Part shown: positions 8,997 through 16,669 of the stretch, piece after piece
Layout: every line of letters starts with the position of its first letter
Numbering within the stretch: position 1 is the stretch's first letter
Made by a program: the position numbers and the translations under genes
Origin: Streptomyces marinisediminis
GTDB taxonomy: Bacteria > Actinomycetota > Actinomycetes > Streptomycetales > Streptomycetaceae
DNA: 64,000 bases
Direction: 5' to 3'
NCBI RefSeq assembly: GCF_026262575.1
Contig: NZ_JAPKFL010000021.1
Location: 1-64,000, forward strand
Notes under the pieces: generated by a model
Database searches by the model: none
Seen by the model: only the letters and a program-made list of their open reading frames with translations
Told to the model about the DNA's origin: nothing

Positions 8997-9012
8997 TGTG
9001 CACAGATGCACA
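8997..9012. promoter_or_regulatory. dyad upstream of the acyl-CoA ligase gene
   Basis: TGTGCA at 8997-9002 and TGCACA at 9007-9012 form a perfect 6-bp inverted repeat with a 4-nt centre, 19 nt before the GTG start. Its position in the 310-bp divergent intergenic region (8979-9288) suits a repressor operator. No cognate regulator is adjacent. The rest of that region shows no gene. Confidence 0.4.
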
Positions 9013-9288
9013 GCGTGAGTGACCGTACCCGAGGCGCGCGCGGCCCCGGAAGGCGGTTGGTGCAGGTCAGTGGGGGGCAAACCCGGCGGTTCGGACGCCC
9101 CGGGGGCGGCCGGGCCCCGTTCCCGCGGCACCGCACGGACGGCGTCCGCCGGATCTGCACACAACCTCCGCCGACCCGGCGCAGCGGCCCCGCGCGCCGC
9201 GCACCGCCTGCCGGGCGGCGGTGGGCGCGGCGCGGGTCACGGGGCGGACGTCGACGGGGCGGTGCGCGGTCCGTGGTTCAGTGGACGG

Positions 9289-10290
9289 ATGCGCCGCCTC
9301 GCCACCCTGTTCGATCCCTTCATCGTGCTCCTCGTCGCCACCGTCGCGCTCGCCGCGCTGCTCCCGGCCACCGGCGGCGCGGCCGACGCCGTCCGCACCG
9401 CCTCCTCGGTCGGCGTCGGGCTGCTGTTCTTCCTCTACGGGGCCCGGCTGTCCACCCGGGAGGCCGTGGCCGGGCTGCGGCACTGGCGGCTCCACGTGAC
9501 CGTGCTGCTGTGCACCTTCGCCGTCTTCCCCCTGCTGGGCCTGGCCGCCGGGGCGCTCGTGCCGCACGTGCTCACCGAAGAGCTGTGGCACGGCCTGCTG
9601 TTCCTGTGCGTCGTGCCCTCCACGGTGCAGTCCGCCATCGCCTTCACCTCGCTCGCGCGCGGCAACGTGCCCGCCGCGATCTGCGCGGGCACCTACTCCA
9701 GTCTCCTGGGCATGGTGCTCACCCCGCTGCTGGCCGCCGCGCTGATCGGCACCGCCGGGGGGTTCACCGCGGACGGCCTGCTCGCCATCGCCGGGCAGCT
9801 CCTCGCCCCCTTCCTGGCCGGGCAGCTCCTGCGCCCGCGCGTGGGCGGGTTCGTCACCCGGCACCGGGCGCGGCTGGGCCTGCTGGAGCGGGGCGCGATC
9901 CTGCTCGTCGTCTACGCGGCGTTCAGCCGGGGCGTGGTCGAGGGCGTGTGGGGCCAGCTCCCGCCGTGGCGGCTGGCGGCCCTGTTCGGCACCGAGGCAG
10001 TGCTGCTGGCCCTCATGCTCACGCTGACGTCCTACGGGGCCCGGGCGCTGCGCTTCGCCCGCGCCGACCGCACCGCGATCGTGTTCGCGGGGTCGAAGAA
10101 GTCCCTGGCGGCCGGACTGCCCATGGCCGCCGTCCTGTTCGGGCCGCAGGCCTCCCTCGCCGTGCTGCCGCTCATGCTCTTCCACCAGCTCCAGCTCATG
10201 GTGTGCGCGGTGCTGGCCCGGCGGGCCGCCGCCGCTCAGGAACCGGCGCCGCCCCCACCCGGCAGCACCAGGCGCTCCGCCCCGGCGTAG
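9289..10290 (+). CDS. bile acid:sodium symporter-family (SBF-like) transporter
   Basis: A 333-aa integral membrane protein starting at ATG 9289, with about nine to ten hydrophobic helices. The arrangement FDPFIVLLVATVALAALLP, LLFFLYGARLS, FLCVVPSTVQSAIAFTSLARGN and AGTYSSLLGMVLTPL matches the SBF_like (YfeH/PF13593) branch, including the conserved crossover helices around residues 118-140. Members export or import organic anions with Na+; the substrate is unknown. The last 55 nt overlap the 3' end of the convergent fdhD gene, so the two genes share coding DNA. The start is weakly supported, as no strong ribosome site is visible. Confidence 0.88.
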   Translation: MRRLATLFDPFIVLLVATVALAALLPATGGAADAVRTASSVGVGLLFFLYGARLSTREAVAGLRHWRLHVTVLLCTFAVFPLLGLAAGALVPHVLTEELWHGLLFLCVVPSTVQSAIAFTSLARGNVPAAICAGTYSSLLGMVLTPLLAAALIGTAGGFTADGLLAIAGQLLAPFLAGQLLRPRVGGFVTRHRARLGLLERGAILLVVYAAFSRGVVEGVWGQLPPWRLAALFGTEAVLLALMLTLTSYGARALRFARADRTAIVFAGSKKSLAAGLPMAAVLFGPQASLAVLPLMLFHQLQLMVCAVLARRAAAAQEPAPPPPGSTRRSAPA

Positions 10291-11087
10291 ACGTTCATCG
10301 ACGCCCCGCGCAGGAACCCCACCAGCGTCAGCCCCGTCTCGGCCGCCAGCCGCACCGCCAGTGACGACGGCGCCGAGACGGCGGCCAGCACCGGCACGCC
10401 CGCCATCACCGCCTTCTGCGCCAGCTCGAACGAGGCCCGCCCCGAGACCAGCAGCCCCGCGTGCGACAGCGGCAGCAGCCCCTCCCGCAGCGCGCGGCCG
10501 ACCAGCTTGTCCACCGCGTTGTGCCGCCCCACGTCCTCCCGCACGTCCAGCAGCTCGCCGTCCCAGGTGAACAGCGCCGCCGCGTGCAGGCCGCCGGTGC
10601 GGTCGAAGACCCGCTGGGCCGCGCGCAGCCTGTCCGGCAGCGCCGCGAGCACCTCGGTGTCCAGCCGCGTGGCGCCGGCGTCCGGCAGCGGCCAGCGCGC
10701 CGTCGTGCGCACCGCGTCCAGGCTCGCCTTGCCGCACACCCCGCACGAGGAGGTGGTGTAGACGTTGCGCGCCAGCTCCGTGTCCGGCACCGGCACCCCG
10801 GGCGCCAGGCGTACGTCGACGACGTTGTAGGTGTTGGACCCGTCCCGCGTGGCGCCCGCGCAGTACACGATGTTCGCCAGCTCCGCCGGGTCGCCCAGCA
10901 CGCCCTCCCCGGCCAGGAAGCCGGCGGCCAGGGCGAAGTCGTCCCCCGGGGTGCGCATCGTGACCGTCAGCGGGGTGCCGTTCAACCTGATCTCCAGCGG
11001 CTCCTCGGCGGCCAGCGTGTCCGGCCGCTCGCTGACCGCACCGTCCCGCACCCGCACGACCCGTCGCCGCTCCGTCACTCGACCCAT
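10236..11087 (-). CDS. fdhD: formate dehydrogenase accessory sulfurtransferase FdhD
   Basis: 283 aa from ATG 11087 (an in-frame extension to 11192 overlaps the divergent promoter and is unlikely). The conserved FdhD motif SSCGVCGK carries C115 and C118, the sulfur-shuttling cysteines. The N-terminal LEIRLNGTPLTVTMRTPGDDFALAAGFL and the VREDVGRHNAVDKLVG segment are diagnostic. FdhD moves sulfur from a cysteine desulfurase to the Mo/W-bis-MGD cofactor of formate dehydrogenase. No formate dehydrogenase is present in the window, so its client must lie elsewhere. The tail overlaps the convergent transporter gene by 55 nt. It is divergent from the HAD gene. Confidence 0.95.
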   Translation of the reverse strand: MGRVTERRRVVRVRDGAVSERPDTLAAEEPLEIRLNGTPLTVTMRTPGDDFALAAGFLAGEGVLGDPAELANIVYCAGATRDGSNTYNVVDVRLAPGVPVPDTELARNVYTTSSCGVCGKASLDAVRTTARWPLPDAGATRLDTEVLAALPDRLRAAQRVFDRTGGLHAAALFTWDGELLDVREDVGRHNAVDKLVGRALREGLLPLSHAGLLVSGRASFELAQKAVMAGVPVLAAVSAPSSLAVRLAAETGLTLVGFLRGASMNVYAGAERLVLPGGGGAGS

Positions 11088-11157
11088 GCCCCCATACTCC
11101 ACCATGGCGGGCGGCGCCCCGCTCCGCCCCGCGGCGGGGCGCCCGTAGGCTGACGGC

Positions 11158-11646
11158 ATGCGCAGCATCGCGGTCTTCGACCTGGACGGCACCCTCAGCG
11201 ACGCCCGGCACCGCCTGCACCACCTGCGGGGCCGGCCGAAGGACTGGGACGCCTTCTTCGGCGCGGCGCCGCAGGACCCGCCGCTGGCCGCCGGGATCGA
11301 GCTGGCGCGGCGCTGGGCGCAGAGTTGCGACCTCGGCTACGTCACCGGGCGTCCCGAGCGCACCCGCCGCGCCACCGAGCGCTGGCTCGCCGCGCAGGGC
11401 CTGCCCACCGGCCCCCTGCGGATGCGGGCCCGCGCCGACTTCCGGCCCTCGAAGGTCGCCAAGCTGGAGCTGCTGCGGGCGCTGGCCGCCGACCGGTCCG
11501 TCGCGGTCGTCGTGGACGACGACCCGGAGGTCTGTGCCGCCTACCGGGCCGCCGGCTTCCCCGTCGTCGAGGCCGACTGGATGCCCGCGCCCACGTCGGC
11601 CGAGGCCACGCTCCGGCGGGCGCAGCAGGAGGAGGGCCGCACCTGA
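11158..11646 (+). CDS. HAD-superfamily phosphatase, polynucleotide-kinase-phosphatase-like
   Basis: 162 aa. HAD motif I is D8-L-D10-G-T (VFDLDGTLSD), with Asp8 as the nucleophile. Motif II is in YVTGRPERTRRATERWL, where the Arg-rich cap-less pattern is like the phosphatase half of T4 polynucleotide kinase. Motif III is the Lys in PSKVAKLELL, and motif IV is VVVDDDPEV. There is no kinase domain. It probably acts in the cytoplasm on small phosphoesters or nucleic-acid 3' ends. It is divergent from fdhD with a 70-nt promoter gap. Confidence 0.85.
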   Translation: MRSIAVFDLDGTLSDARHRLHHLRGRPKDWDAFFGAAPQDPPLAAGIELARRWAQSCDLGYVTGRPERTRRATERWLAAQGLPTGPLRMRARADFRPSKVAKLELLRALAADRSVAVVVDDDPEVCAAYRAAGFPVVEADWMPAPTSAEATLRRAQQEEGRT

Positions 11647-11771
11647 GCACGCCGCCGGTGGCGGGCCGGAGCGCTGCTTCCGTCCCGCCACCGGGGTGCC
11701 CGGCCTCGCCGGTGCGTGCCGTCGCCGGTGCGTGCGGCCGCCGGGGCGCGGCCCGGCCGGTTCGCGCGGGC

Positions 11772-12863
11772 CTACCGCCGGCGGCGCTCGCCCCGGCCCT
11801 CCGGGATGCCGTCCGGCGTGTCGGACTCCGCGTCGATCCGCTCCTTGCGGACCTGGCCGCGCACGGTCTCGTTCTCCGTGCGCTCCTCCACGCGCAGCCG
11901 CACGCGCTCGACCGGCTCCGCCCGCTTCTCGACCATCGGCCGCTCCTCGTGCAGCGTCACCTCGTACTCGCTCTCGGCGATCTCCGGGCCGCTGAGCGCC
12001 GCACCGCGGTTGGCCTCGGTGATCGGCTCCCGCTCCAGGCTGACCTGCTCCTTGCGCAGCGGGATCGTCTGCTGCTCCTCCTCGGTGACGACGTACTTGC
12101 GCAGCCGTGCGTGCCCCGTCTCCTGGCGCTCGGCGCGCACGTGCAGGTGCTCCTCGGAGCGCGTCATGTAGTCGTCGCCAGCGTGAGCGGCCTTCTCGGC
12201 CTGCCCGGAGTTCTCGCCGCGCATCAGCCGGCGCGACTCCTCGCCGCCGCCCGTGCCGCCGCGGCCGCGTGCCTCGTCCCGTCCGCGCATGTCCTCAGCT
12301 CCTGGTGTCGTCTGGCGACCGCGCGGGTTCGCGCGGTCCGCGTCCTGCTGGGCCGGCTTGCGGTGCCGGCCGGTCCCGGCGGGGGCTTCGGCCGTGCCCG
12401 CGCCCATCGCCCCGGCCGCCGGCCCCGCGCCCGCGGCCGTTCCGGGCCCGGCCCCCGTACCGTCGCCCCGGCCGGCGCCGGGCCGGGACTCGCCGCGCGC
12501 CCAGCCGCCCGGGCCGGGCCGGTTGGCCTCCCGCCAGGAGGCGTCCCAGGCGATGCCGTAGTGGTCGAACAGGCGGTGCTCCTCGTCCTGTGACAGATGC
12601 CCGCCGCTGTCGACGTCCACGTGGGGCGCGCTGCTGACCTGGTCCTTGGAGTAGGGGACTTCGAGGTGGTCCTGCACGGCCGTGGCGTCGCGGACGGGAA
12701 TGAACGATTCGTGCGTGCCGAACATGCCGGTCTTCACGCTGACCCACTCCGGCTCACCGGTGGCGTCGTCGACGAACACGTGCCGCGCTTCGCCGAGCTT
12801 CTTGCCGTCGGAGCCGTACACGGGGTGGTCGAGGACCGTGGGTATCTGGTTTCGAGTGATCAC
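11772..12863 (-). CDS. PRC-barrel and DUF2382 (YsnF/AvaK) stress protein
   Basis: 363 aa. Residues about 1-110 form a PRC-barrel (IPTVLDHPVYGSDGKKLGEARHVFVDD, then PEWVSVKTGMFG). A Gly/Pro/Ala-rich linker of roughly 100 residues follows, and the C-terminal 130 residues are DUF2382 (LRKYVVTEEEQQTIPLRKEQVSLERE, then EYEVTLHEERPMVEKRAEPVERVRL). This architecture is typical of actinobacterial general-stress proteins induced by osmotic or oxidative stress; the biochemical role is unknown. It is the last gene of the minus-strand operon from 14740, separated from the DUF3618 gene by 131 nt, which may hold its own promoter. Confidence 0.9.
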   Translation of the reverse strand: MITRNQIPTVLDHPVYGSDGKKLGEARHVFVDDATGEPEWVSVKTGMFGTHESFIPVRDATAVQDHLEVPYSKDQVSSAPHVDVDSGGHLSQDEEHRLFDHYGIAWDASWREANRPGPGGWARGESRPGAGRGDGTGAGPGTAAGAGPAAGAMGAGTAEAPAGTGRHRKPAQQDADRANPRGRQTTPGAEDMRGRDEARGRGGTGGGEESRRLMRGENSGQAEKAAHAGDDYMTRSEEHLHVRAERQETGHARLRKYVVTEEEQQTIPLRKEQVSLEREPITEANRGAALSGPEIAESEYEVTLHEERPMVEKRAEPVERVRLRVEERTENETVRGQVRKERIDAESDTPDGIPEGRGERRRR

Positions 12864-12994
12864 TTTCCTGCTCCTCCTGTCCGGGTGCTGTCGGTGTCCC
12901 GGCCTGGCCGGCTCCTGCGTCGGTGCCGGGGGGCGGGGCGCGCACCCGCGCCGGGCGGCGGCTCAAAGCCGCGGTGGCTCAGGGCCGCGGCGGC

Positions 12995-13636
12995 TCAGGG
13001 CCGCCCCTGGCTATCGCCGCGCTCCCGTGCCTCGTCCGCCACGGTCTGCCCGGAACGCCGGGCCCGGTCGCGCAGCCCCTCGCCCTCGGCGCGGGCCTGC
13101 TCCTGCGCGTCGCGCGCGGCGCCGGTGGCCGACTCCCGCACGTCCCGCACCGCCTCCTGGGCCGAGTGCGTCGCGTCGTCGCGCAGGCTGCGCGCGGACT
13201 CCGCGGCCGCCTCCCGGACCGGCTCGGCGTGCTCCGCCAGCCGTGACGCGGCCCGCTCCTCGGACTGCGAGCCCGGCAGCAGGGACGCGGCCAGGGCCCC
13301 GGCGCCGAACGCCACCAGCCCGGCGGCCAGCGGGCTGCCCTGCGTCTCCCGCAGCGCCTGCTCCGGCGCCCGGCGCGCGGTGTCGCCCGCCTGCCCCGCG
13401 GTGTCCCGCACCGCGTGCGCGGCGTCCCGCGTACGGGCCCCGGCGTGCCCGGCGCCACCGGAGGCGGAGCCCATCACGCGCTCCCGCATCCGGCCGACGG
13501 AACCGCGCGCCCTGTCCCGGCGCCTGCGCATGATCCGCCCCGGACTGGTCCGGTCGGCCAACCTGTCAACGTCGTGTGCCAGTTCGGCGCGGCTGTTCTC
13601 GATGTCCGCCTTCACCTTGTCGGATGACGTGCCCAC
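12995..13636 (-). CDS. DUF3618 domain protein
   Basis: The start is set at GTG 13636, preceded by AAGGAGGA; the longer frame to 13768 would run through the upstream gene. 213 aa. The N-terminus (SSDKVKADIENSRAELAHDVDRLADRTSPGRIMRRR) is the DUF3618 signature (ExxRxxLxxxxxxLxxxxxP). The rest is charged, Ala-rich amphipathic helix with one hydrophobic stretch (PLAAGLVAFGAGALAASLLP, about residues 120-140) that may anchor it in the membrane. It overlaps the holin-X gene by 25 nt. DUF3618 proteins usually accompany holin-X proteins in Streptomyces stress operons. Confidence 0.87.
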   Translation of the reverse strand: MGTSSDKVKADIENSRAELAHDVDRLADRTSPGRIMRRRRDRARGSVGRMRERVMGSASGGAGHAGARTRDAAHAVRDTAGQAGDTARRAPEQALRETQGSPLAAGLVAFGAGALAASLLPGSQSEERAASRLAEHAEPVREAAAESARSLRDDATHSAQEAVRDVRESATGAARDAQEQARAEGEGLRDRARRSGQTVADEARERGDSQGRP

Positions 13637-14058
13637 TGGGCGTCCTCCTTGAGCGTCTCGACCGTCTTCTCGGGTGTGGGCGACACCCGGCGCATCTGGG
13701 ACCGGCCCAGCCAGAACAGCGCGGCGCCGACCAGCGCCCACACGCCGGTGAGGATCAGTGCGGCCCACCGGAGGTCCATGACCCCCCAGAGCACGAACAT
13801 CACGGTCAGCGAAAGGAAGAGCAGGACCATGTAGCCAGCGAAGGCCGCACCGCCGAACATTCCGGCCGCCTTGCCGGCCTTCGTGGCCTCCTCACGGGCC
13901 TCGGCCTTGGCCAGCGCCACTTCCTGCCGCACGAGCCGCTGCACGTCCTCGGTCACCTTGGACAGCAGCTCGCCGACGGAGGGCTCCCCGTCGTGCCGCT
14001 CCTGCCTGTCGTGCCGGTGCGCACGTCGCGAGGACCGGGCGGTCCACGTGGTCGCCAT
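13612..14058 (-). CDS. phage-holin-like membrane protein (actinobacterial holin-X)
   Basis: 148 aa: a basic N-terminus, an amphipathic segment (VGELLSKVTEDVQRLVRQEVALAKAEA), then two hydrophobic helices (GAAFAGYMVLLFLSLTVMFVLWG and WAALILTGVWALVGAALFWLG). This is the Holin-X_1 family, which despite the name is a chromosomal envelope-stress protein and not part of a phage here. It is co-transcribed with the genes on either side: only 1 nt from the upstream gene and overlapping the downstream start. Confidence 0.88.
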   Translation of the reverse strand: MATTWTARSSRRAHRHDRQERHDGEPSVGELLSKVTEDVQRLVRQEVALAKAEAREEATKAGKAAGMFGGAAFAGYMVLLFLSLTVMFVLWGVMDLRWAALILTGVWALVGAALFWLGRSQMRRVSPTPEKTVETLKEDAQWARHPTR

Positions 14059-14059
14059 C

Positions 14060-14740
14060 TCACACCTCCCGACGCGGGACGCCCCGCTGCTGCTCCGACT
14101 CGTACCGGGCCGGCCACCCCGTGGCCTCCGGCTCCTCGGCCCACGCCGCCTGCGGTCGCGCCGATTCCGCCGGCGCGGCGCCGGGTGCGGCGCCCCCGCG
14201 CCCGGTGCCGCCGTACCCGTCCCCGCCGTACCCGTCGCCGTGTCCGTCGCCGCCGTGTCCGTTCCCGCGCGACGCCGACCCGGCCTTCGCCAGCCGCCCG
14301 ACGGCGAGCCCGGCGATGGCCGCCGCGCCCAGGAAGGCCGCCGGACGCCGCCGGGCGAAGCCCTGCACGTCCTGGAGCAACCCGTCCACGCCCCGGTCGT
14401 CGAGGTAGTCGGCGGCCCGCTGGCCCCCGTCGGCGACCTGGGCGACGAGCCGGCGCGCCGGGGAGTCGTCCTCGGCGCCCTCGGCCATCCCCGACAGGTC
14501 CTCGGCCCAGTGCCGCACGGTCTCCGCCGTCCGGTGCGCCTGCGTCTCGGCCTCGTCCCGGGCGCGGTCCTGCAGCTCCCGGACGGCCGTCATTCCCTGC
14601 TCGCGGGCCTCGCCGGTCACGGCCCTGGCCTGCTCGGCCGCCGTCCCCGCGACCCGGCCGGCCGCCTCCCGGGCCTCCCCGCCCGTCGCCGCGGCCTCCT
14701 GCCGGGCCTGCCCGGCTCCGGCCTTCACCGTGTCACTCAT
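14060..14740 (-). CDS. Ala/Glu-rich coiled-coil stress-operon protein
   Basis: 226 aa from ATG 14740, with GAGGAGG 5 nt upstream; a longer frame to 14824 runs into the promoter. The first 110 residues are a repetitive charged helix (heptad-like TGGEAREAAGRVAGTAAEQARAV). Then come a YLDDRGVDGLLQDVQGFARRRP segment, one hydrophobic helix (AFLGAAAIAGLAVGRLA) and a Gly/Asp/His repeat tail (HGGDGHGDGYGGDGYGG). The function is unknown. It is the first gene of the four-gene stress operon and lies 55 nt or so downstream of a predicted sigma-B-type transcription start. Confidence 0.85.
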   Translation of the reverse strand: MSDTVKAGAGQARQEAAATGGEAREAAGRVAGTAAEQARAVTGEAREQGMTAVRELQDRARDEAETQAHRTAETVRHWAEDLSGMAEGAEDDSPARRLVAQVADGGQRAADYLDDRGVDGLLQDVQGFARRRPAAFLGAAAIAGLAVGRLAKAGSASRGNGHGGDGHGDGYGGDGYGGTGRGGAAPGAAPAESARPQAAWAEEPEATGWPARYESEQQRGVPRREV

Positions 14741-14801
14741 GGAACCTCCTCGGCGTACTCCTCCAGTCGCTTCCGTCGCTCTGGCGTACGCACCCATCCG
14801 G

Positions 14802-14827
14802 GTAACCAACGCCTTTCCGTGCAAAAC
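14802..14827 (-). promoter_or_regulatory. sigma-B-like promoter for the stress operon
   Basis: On the minus strand GTTT (14827-14824) and GGTTAC (14807-14802) are spaced by 16 nt. They match the known Streptomyces SigB-type consensus GNNT-N14-16-GGGTA(C/T) at all but one base. The location and the stress-protein operon it would drive fit. This is inference from pattern only. Confidence 0.45.
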
Positions 14828-15003
14828 GGCTCATTCCACACCATTAGCGGCGAGCCTGTGAAGGGGCTTGACCAGGGCGAACGCACCCGAGCGCAGCCAT
14901 GCCGTGACAGCATGTGGCGGCCGTTCCGCCTGCCGACGCCCCGCGGCAACCGGGATGAGAAGGCCCCGGAAACCTTGGTATCGTTGTCCGCGCAACGCAC
15001 CGG

Positions 15004-15089
15004 TCCGGGTGGCGGAATGGCAGACGCGCTAGCTTGAGGTGCTAGTGCCCGTTAAGGGCGTGGGGGTTCAAGTCCCCCCTCGGACACCA
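15004..15089 (+). tRNA. tRNA-Leu (anticodon GAG), CCA encoded
   Basis: An 86-nt class II tRNA. The acceptor stem GTCCGGG (15004-15010) pairs with CTCGGAC (15079-15085), then A and a genomic CCA at 15087-15089. The anticodon stem CTAGC/GCTAG encloses TTGAGGT, giving anticodon GAG. A long variable arm (GCCCGTTAAGGGC) and the T-arm GGGGGTTCAAGTCCCCC complete it. Its 3' 24 nt are repeated at 21360-21383, marking it as the attachment site of the island. Confidence 0.95.
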
Positions 15090-15710
15090 GCAGAGACCCC
15101 AGTTCACCTGGGGTTTTTCTGTTTCTCCGACCGTGGCGTGACCAACAGCCGAGCGAACTTCCTGGTCAGACCAGGGATGACAGGCCGAGACGGCTGGCGC
15201 TCGAAGCAGCCAGCTTCTTCGCTCCCTCAGCGCGGCGCTGCCGTACCGCGCCATCGTGTAGCCCGGCGAGTGGTGCCGGGCGTTGGTCGAGACCTCTACC
15301 GGGTTCTCGTGGTTGTCGAGATCGTTCGTGATCTTCAACGCCCGCCAGTCGTGCAGCCGGAAGTTCTCCGGCAGGTGCAGACGGTTGCGTGCCGTCCGCC
15401 AGCGGGCCGATACCTTCCCGGGGTCCTGCGGTCCGCCTGCCTCGCCCCGGTACAGCTTGAAGCCGTCACGGGCAAAGACAAGGTCATGGTCCACCCACAG
15501 ATCCCCGAGCCGCTCCCGCTCCGCGTCCTGGCGTTCCTTCTGCCACTTGAGGATGTTCATCAGGGCTTGGTCCACGTAGATGATCGCGTTGTCGTCTCCG
15601 TCCTTGGTGAGCTTCCGCAGCCGGTAGGTGTTGCCCTCTTCGACCACGACCCAGGCCAGTTCGATGGCGCACTCATCCCAGTGGATGAGCGACCACTTCC
15701 GCCCCAGCAC
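15042..15710 (-). pseudogene. 5'-truncated tyrosine recombinase/integrase
   Basis: An up to 222-codon reading frame holding only the C-terminal catalytic part of a phage/ICE-type integrase. It starts abruptly at LGRKWSLIHWDE and continues through VDHDLVFARDGF to RLHDWRALKITNDL and ARHHSPGYTMARYG, carrying the Arg of the second box, HHSPG and the nucleophile Tyr. The SAM-like/arm-binding N-terminal half and the first catalytic Arg are missing. The true domain ends near 15185. The frame then drifts and runs antisense through the tRNA (RGDLNPHAL), which is not genuine protein. The break at about 15712 joins it to a resolvase fragment on the other strand. Confidence 0.85.
15066..15089 (+). repeat. 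attL-like direct repeat (3' end of tRNA-Leu)
   Basis: The 24 nt from the T-arm to the CCA end of the tRNA are identical to 21360-21383. Integration into a tRNA 3' end that restores the tRNA is standard for tyrosine integrases. Confidence 0.9.
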
Positions 15711-15712
15711 TT

Positions 15713-15793
15713 CGCTGCGGCGGCACAGCCATCGCCAAGGCCCTGGGAATCGGCCGAGCCACCTTGTACCGGCACATCGGTGAGAGTGCCTGA
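15713..15793 (+). pseudogene. C-terminal HTH tail of a serine recombinase (resolvase/invertase)
   Basis: The plus strand from 15719 reads GGTAIAKALGIGRATLYRHI-GESA then TGA at 15791-15793. This is the end of the HTH_7 domain of Tn3-type resolvases (xxIAxxLGxxRxTLYR). Everything upstream of it is gone, replaced by the truncated integrase. It records a recombination junction inside the island. Confidence 0.75.
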
Positions 15794-15814
15794 GACAGGC
15801 GCACAGGGGCGCAG

Positions 15815-16669
15815 TCAGGCGCTCACCTCGGAGTGCACCGGGACGGGCGGGCGTACTCCGGTGAGCGCCTCTGCACGGGCCACGAGGTGGGGCGCAAGGT
15901 CGGGGTACCAGCCACGGGCTACGGCTTGCAGCATCTCGGCCAGGGCTGCCAGTTCCCCGATTCGGCCGGCGGGGGTGTCGAGGATCGGCGCGAACTCCTT
16001 GCGGATGCGGGCGGCTACGTCGGGAACAAGCAGGCTGTTGGCGTGGAGGAGTCCCGCGTCATAGCCGAAGGGAACCCGTCCCCACCGCTCCCAGTCCAGC
16101 AGGCACAGGGGCGCGGCGGTGAGGTTGCCCCAGTGCAGGTCACCGTGACCGGTCACCCGCTCCACCGTGGCGGGGGCAGGGATGCCGAGGAACTGGGGGA
16201 AGGCTCGTTCGATCCACCCGTCCCGCACGGTTGCCTTCACTCCCTCCGCTTCAGCGAGCAGGGCAAGGGCTTGGCGAAGGTCCGCCCACCACTCGTCAGG
16301 CAACCCCGGTTCGTGGTCGATGTCGGCCCGGTCGGGGGACACGATGGGTTGCGTGAGGTAGTCCAGGACTTCCGACTCGAAGGCCCACTCGCCGTCAGTC
16401 CAGTCATGCACCGCGTACAGGTGAGGGCGGGGCACGCCGTCAGGCACCAGCTCCGAGGCGCCGACGATGCCTTCCCCCGCCTTCCTGCCCGCGTTCCTCT
16501 TCGCCGTCCGACTGACCCGTAGCCACCGGTCCCCTGCTCGGCGTCCGAGAGTGACACCGAGGAAGCCCCACGCCAGCGGCCCCGTGCAGGTGAGGCCCAG
16601 TGCCTTGGCCGCCCGGTCGTGGGCGGCATCCATCAGGGCCTGTACCTCCTCATTCACCGGCGAGTTCAT
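15815..16669 (-). CDS. APH-fold phosphotransferase (aminoglycoside-phosphotransferase-like kinase)
   Basis: 284 aa. The catalytic loop is VTGHGDLHWGNL (about residues 176-187; Asp is the base, Asn/His loop intact) and the Mg-binding segment is LCLLDWERWG (about 193-202), as in APH/choline-kinase folds. The N-lobe is short and its ATP-binding Lys is not obvious (KAGEGIVGASEL region). The ATG overlaps the aldo/keto reductase stop by 20 nt, so the two should be co-translated. It is the last gene of the JmjC operon. Substrates of this fold range from drugs to sugars, proteins and peptides; in this context a peptide or pathway intermediate is as likely as an antibiotic. A decayed copy of its 3' third lies at 21870-22045. 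Confidence 0.82.
   Translation of the reverse strand: MNSPVNEEVQALMDAAHDRAAKALGLTCTGPLAWGFLGVTLGRRAGDRWLRVSRTAKRNAGRKAGEGIVGASELVPDGVPRPHLYAVHDWTDGEWAFESEVLDYLTQPIVSPDRADIDHEPGLPDEWWADLRQALALLAEAEGVKATVRDGWIERAFPQFLGIPAPATVERVTGHGDLHWGNLTAAPLCLLDWERWGRVPFGYDAGLLHANSLLVPDVAARIRKEFAPILDTPAGRIGELAALAEMLQAVARGWYPDLAPHLVARAEALTGVRPPVPVHSEVSA

Noticed and set aside
5679..10364. 1,561-codon plus-strand open frame
   Set aside because: It runs antisense to the aldo/keto reductase and acyl-CoA ligase, has no domain pattern and shows shadow composition (His/Arg/Gly-rich). It stays open because of GC bias.
13612..14058. Holin gene as evidence of a prophage
   Set aside because: Holin-X proteins are chromosomal stress-operon members; no endolysin or structural phage gene is nearby.
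15004..15060. Integrase reading frame continuing through the tRNA (RGDLNPHAL)
   Set aside because: This is the usual antisense translation of a tRNA-Leu/Ser gene, not protein sequence.
15815..16669. APH-fold gene as an aminoglycoside-resistance determinant
   Set aside because: The fold is shared with many small-molecule and peptide kinases, and operon coupling with an oxygenase and reductase argues against a stand-alone resistance gene.
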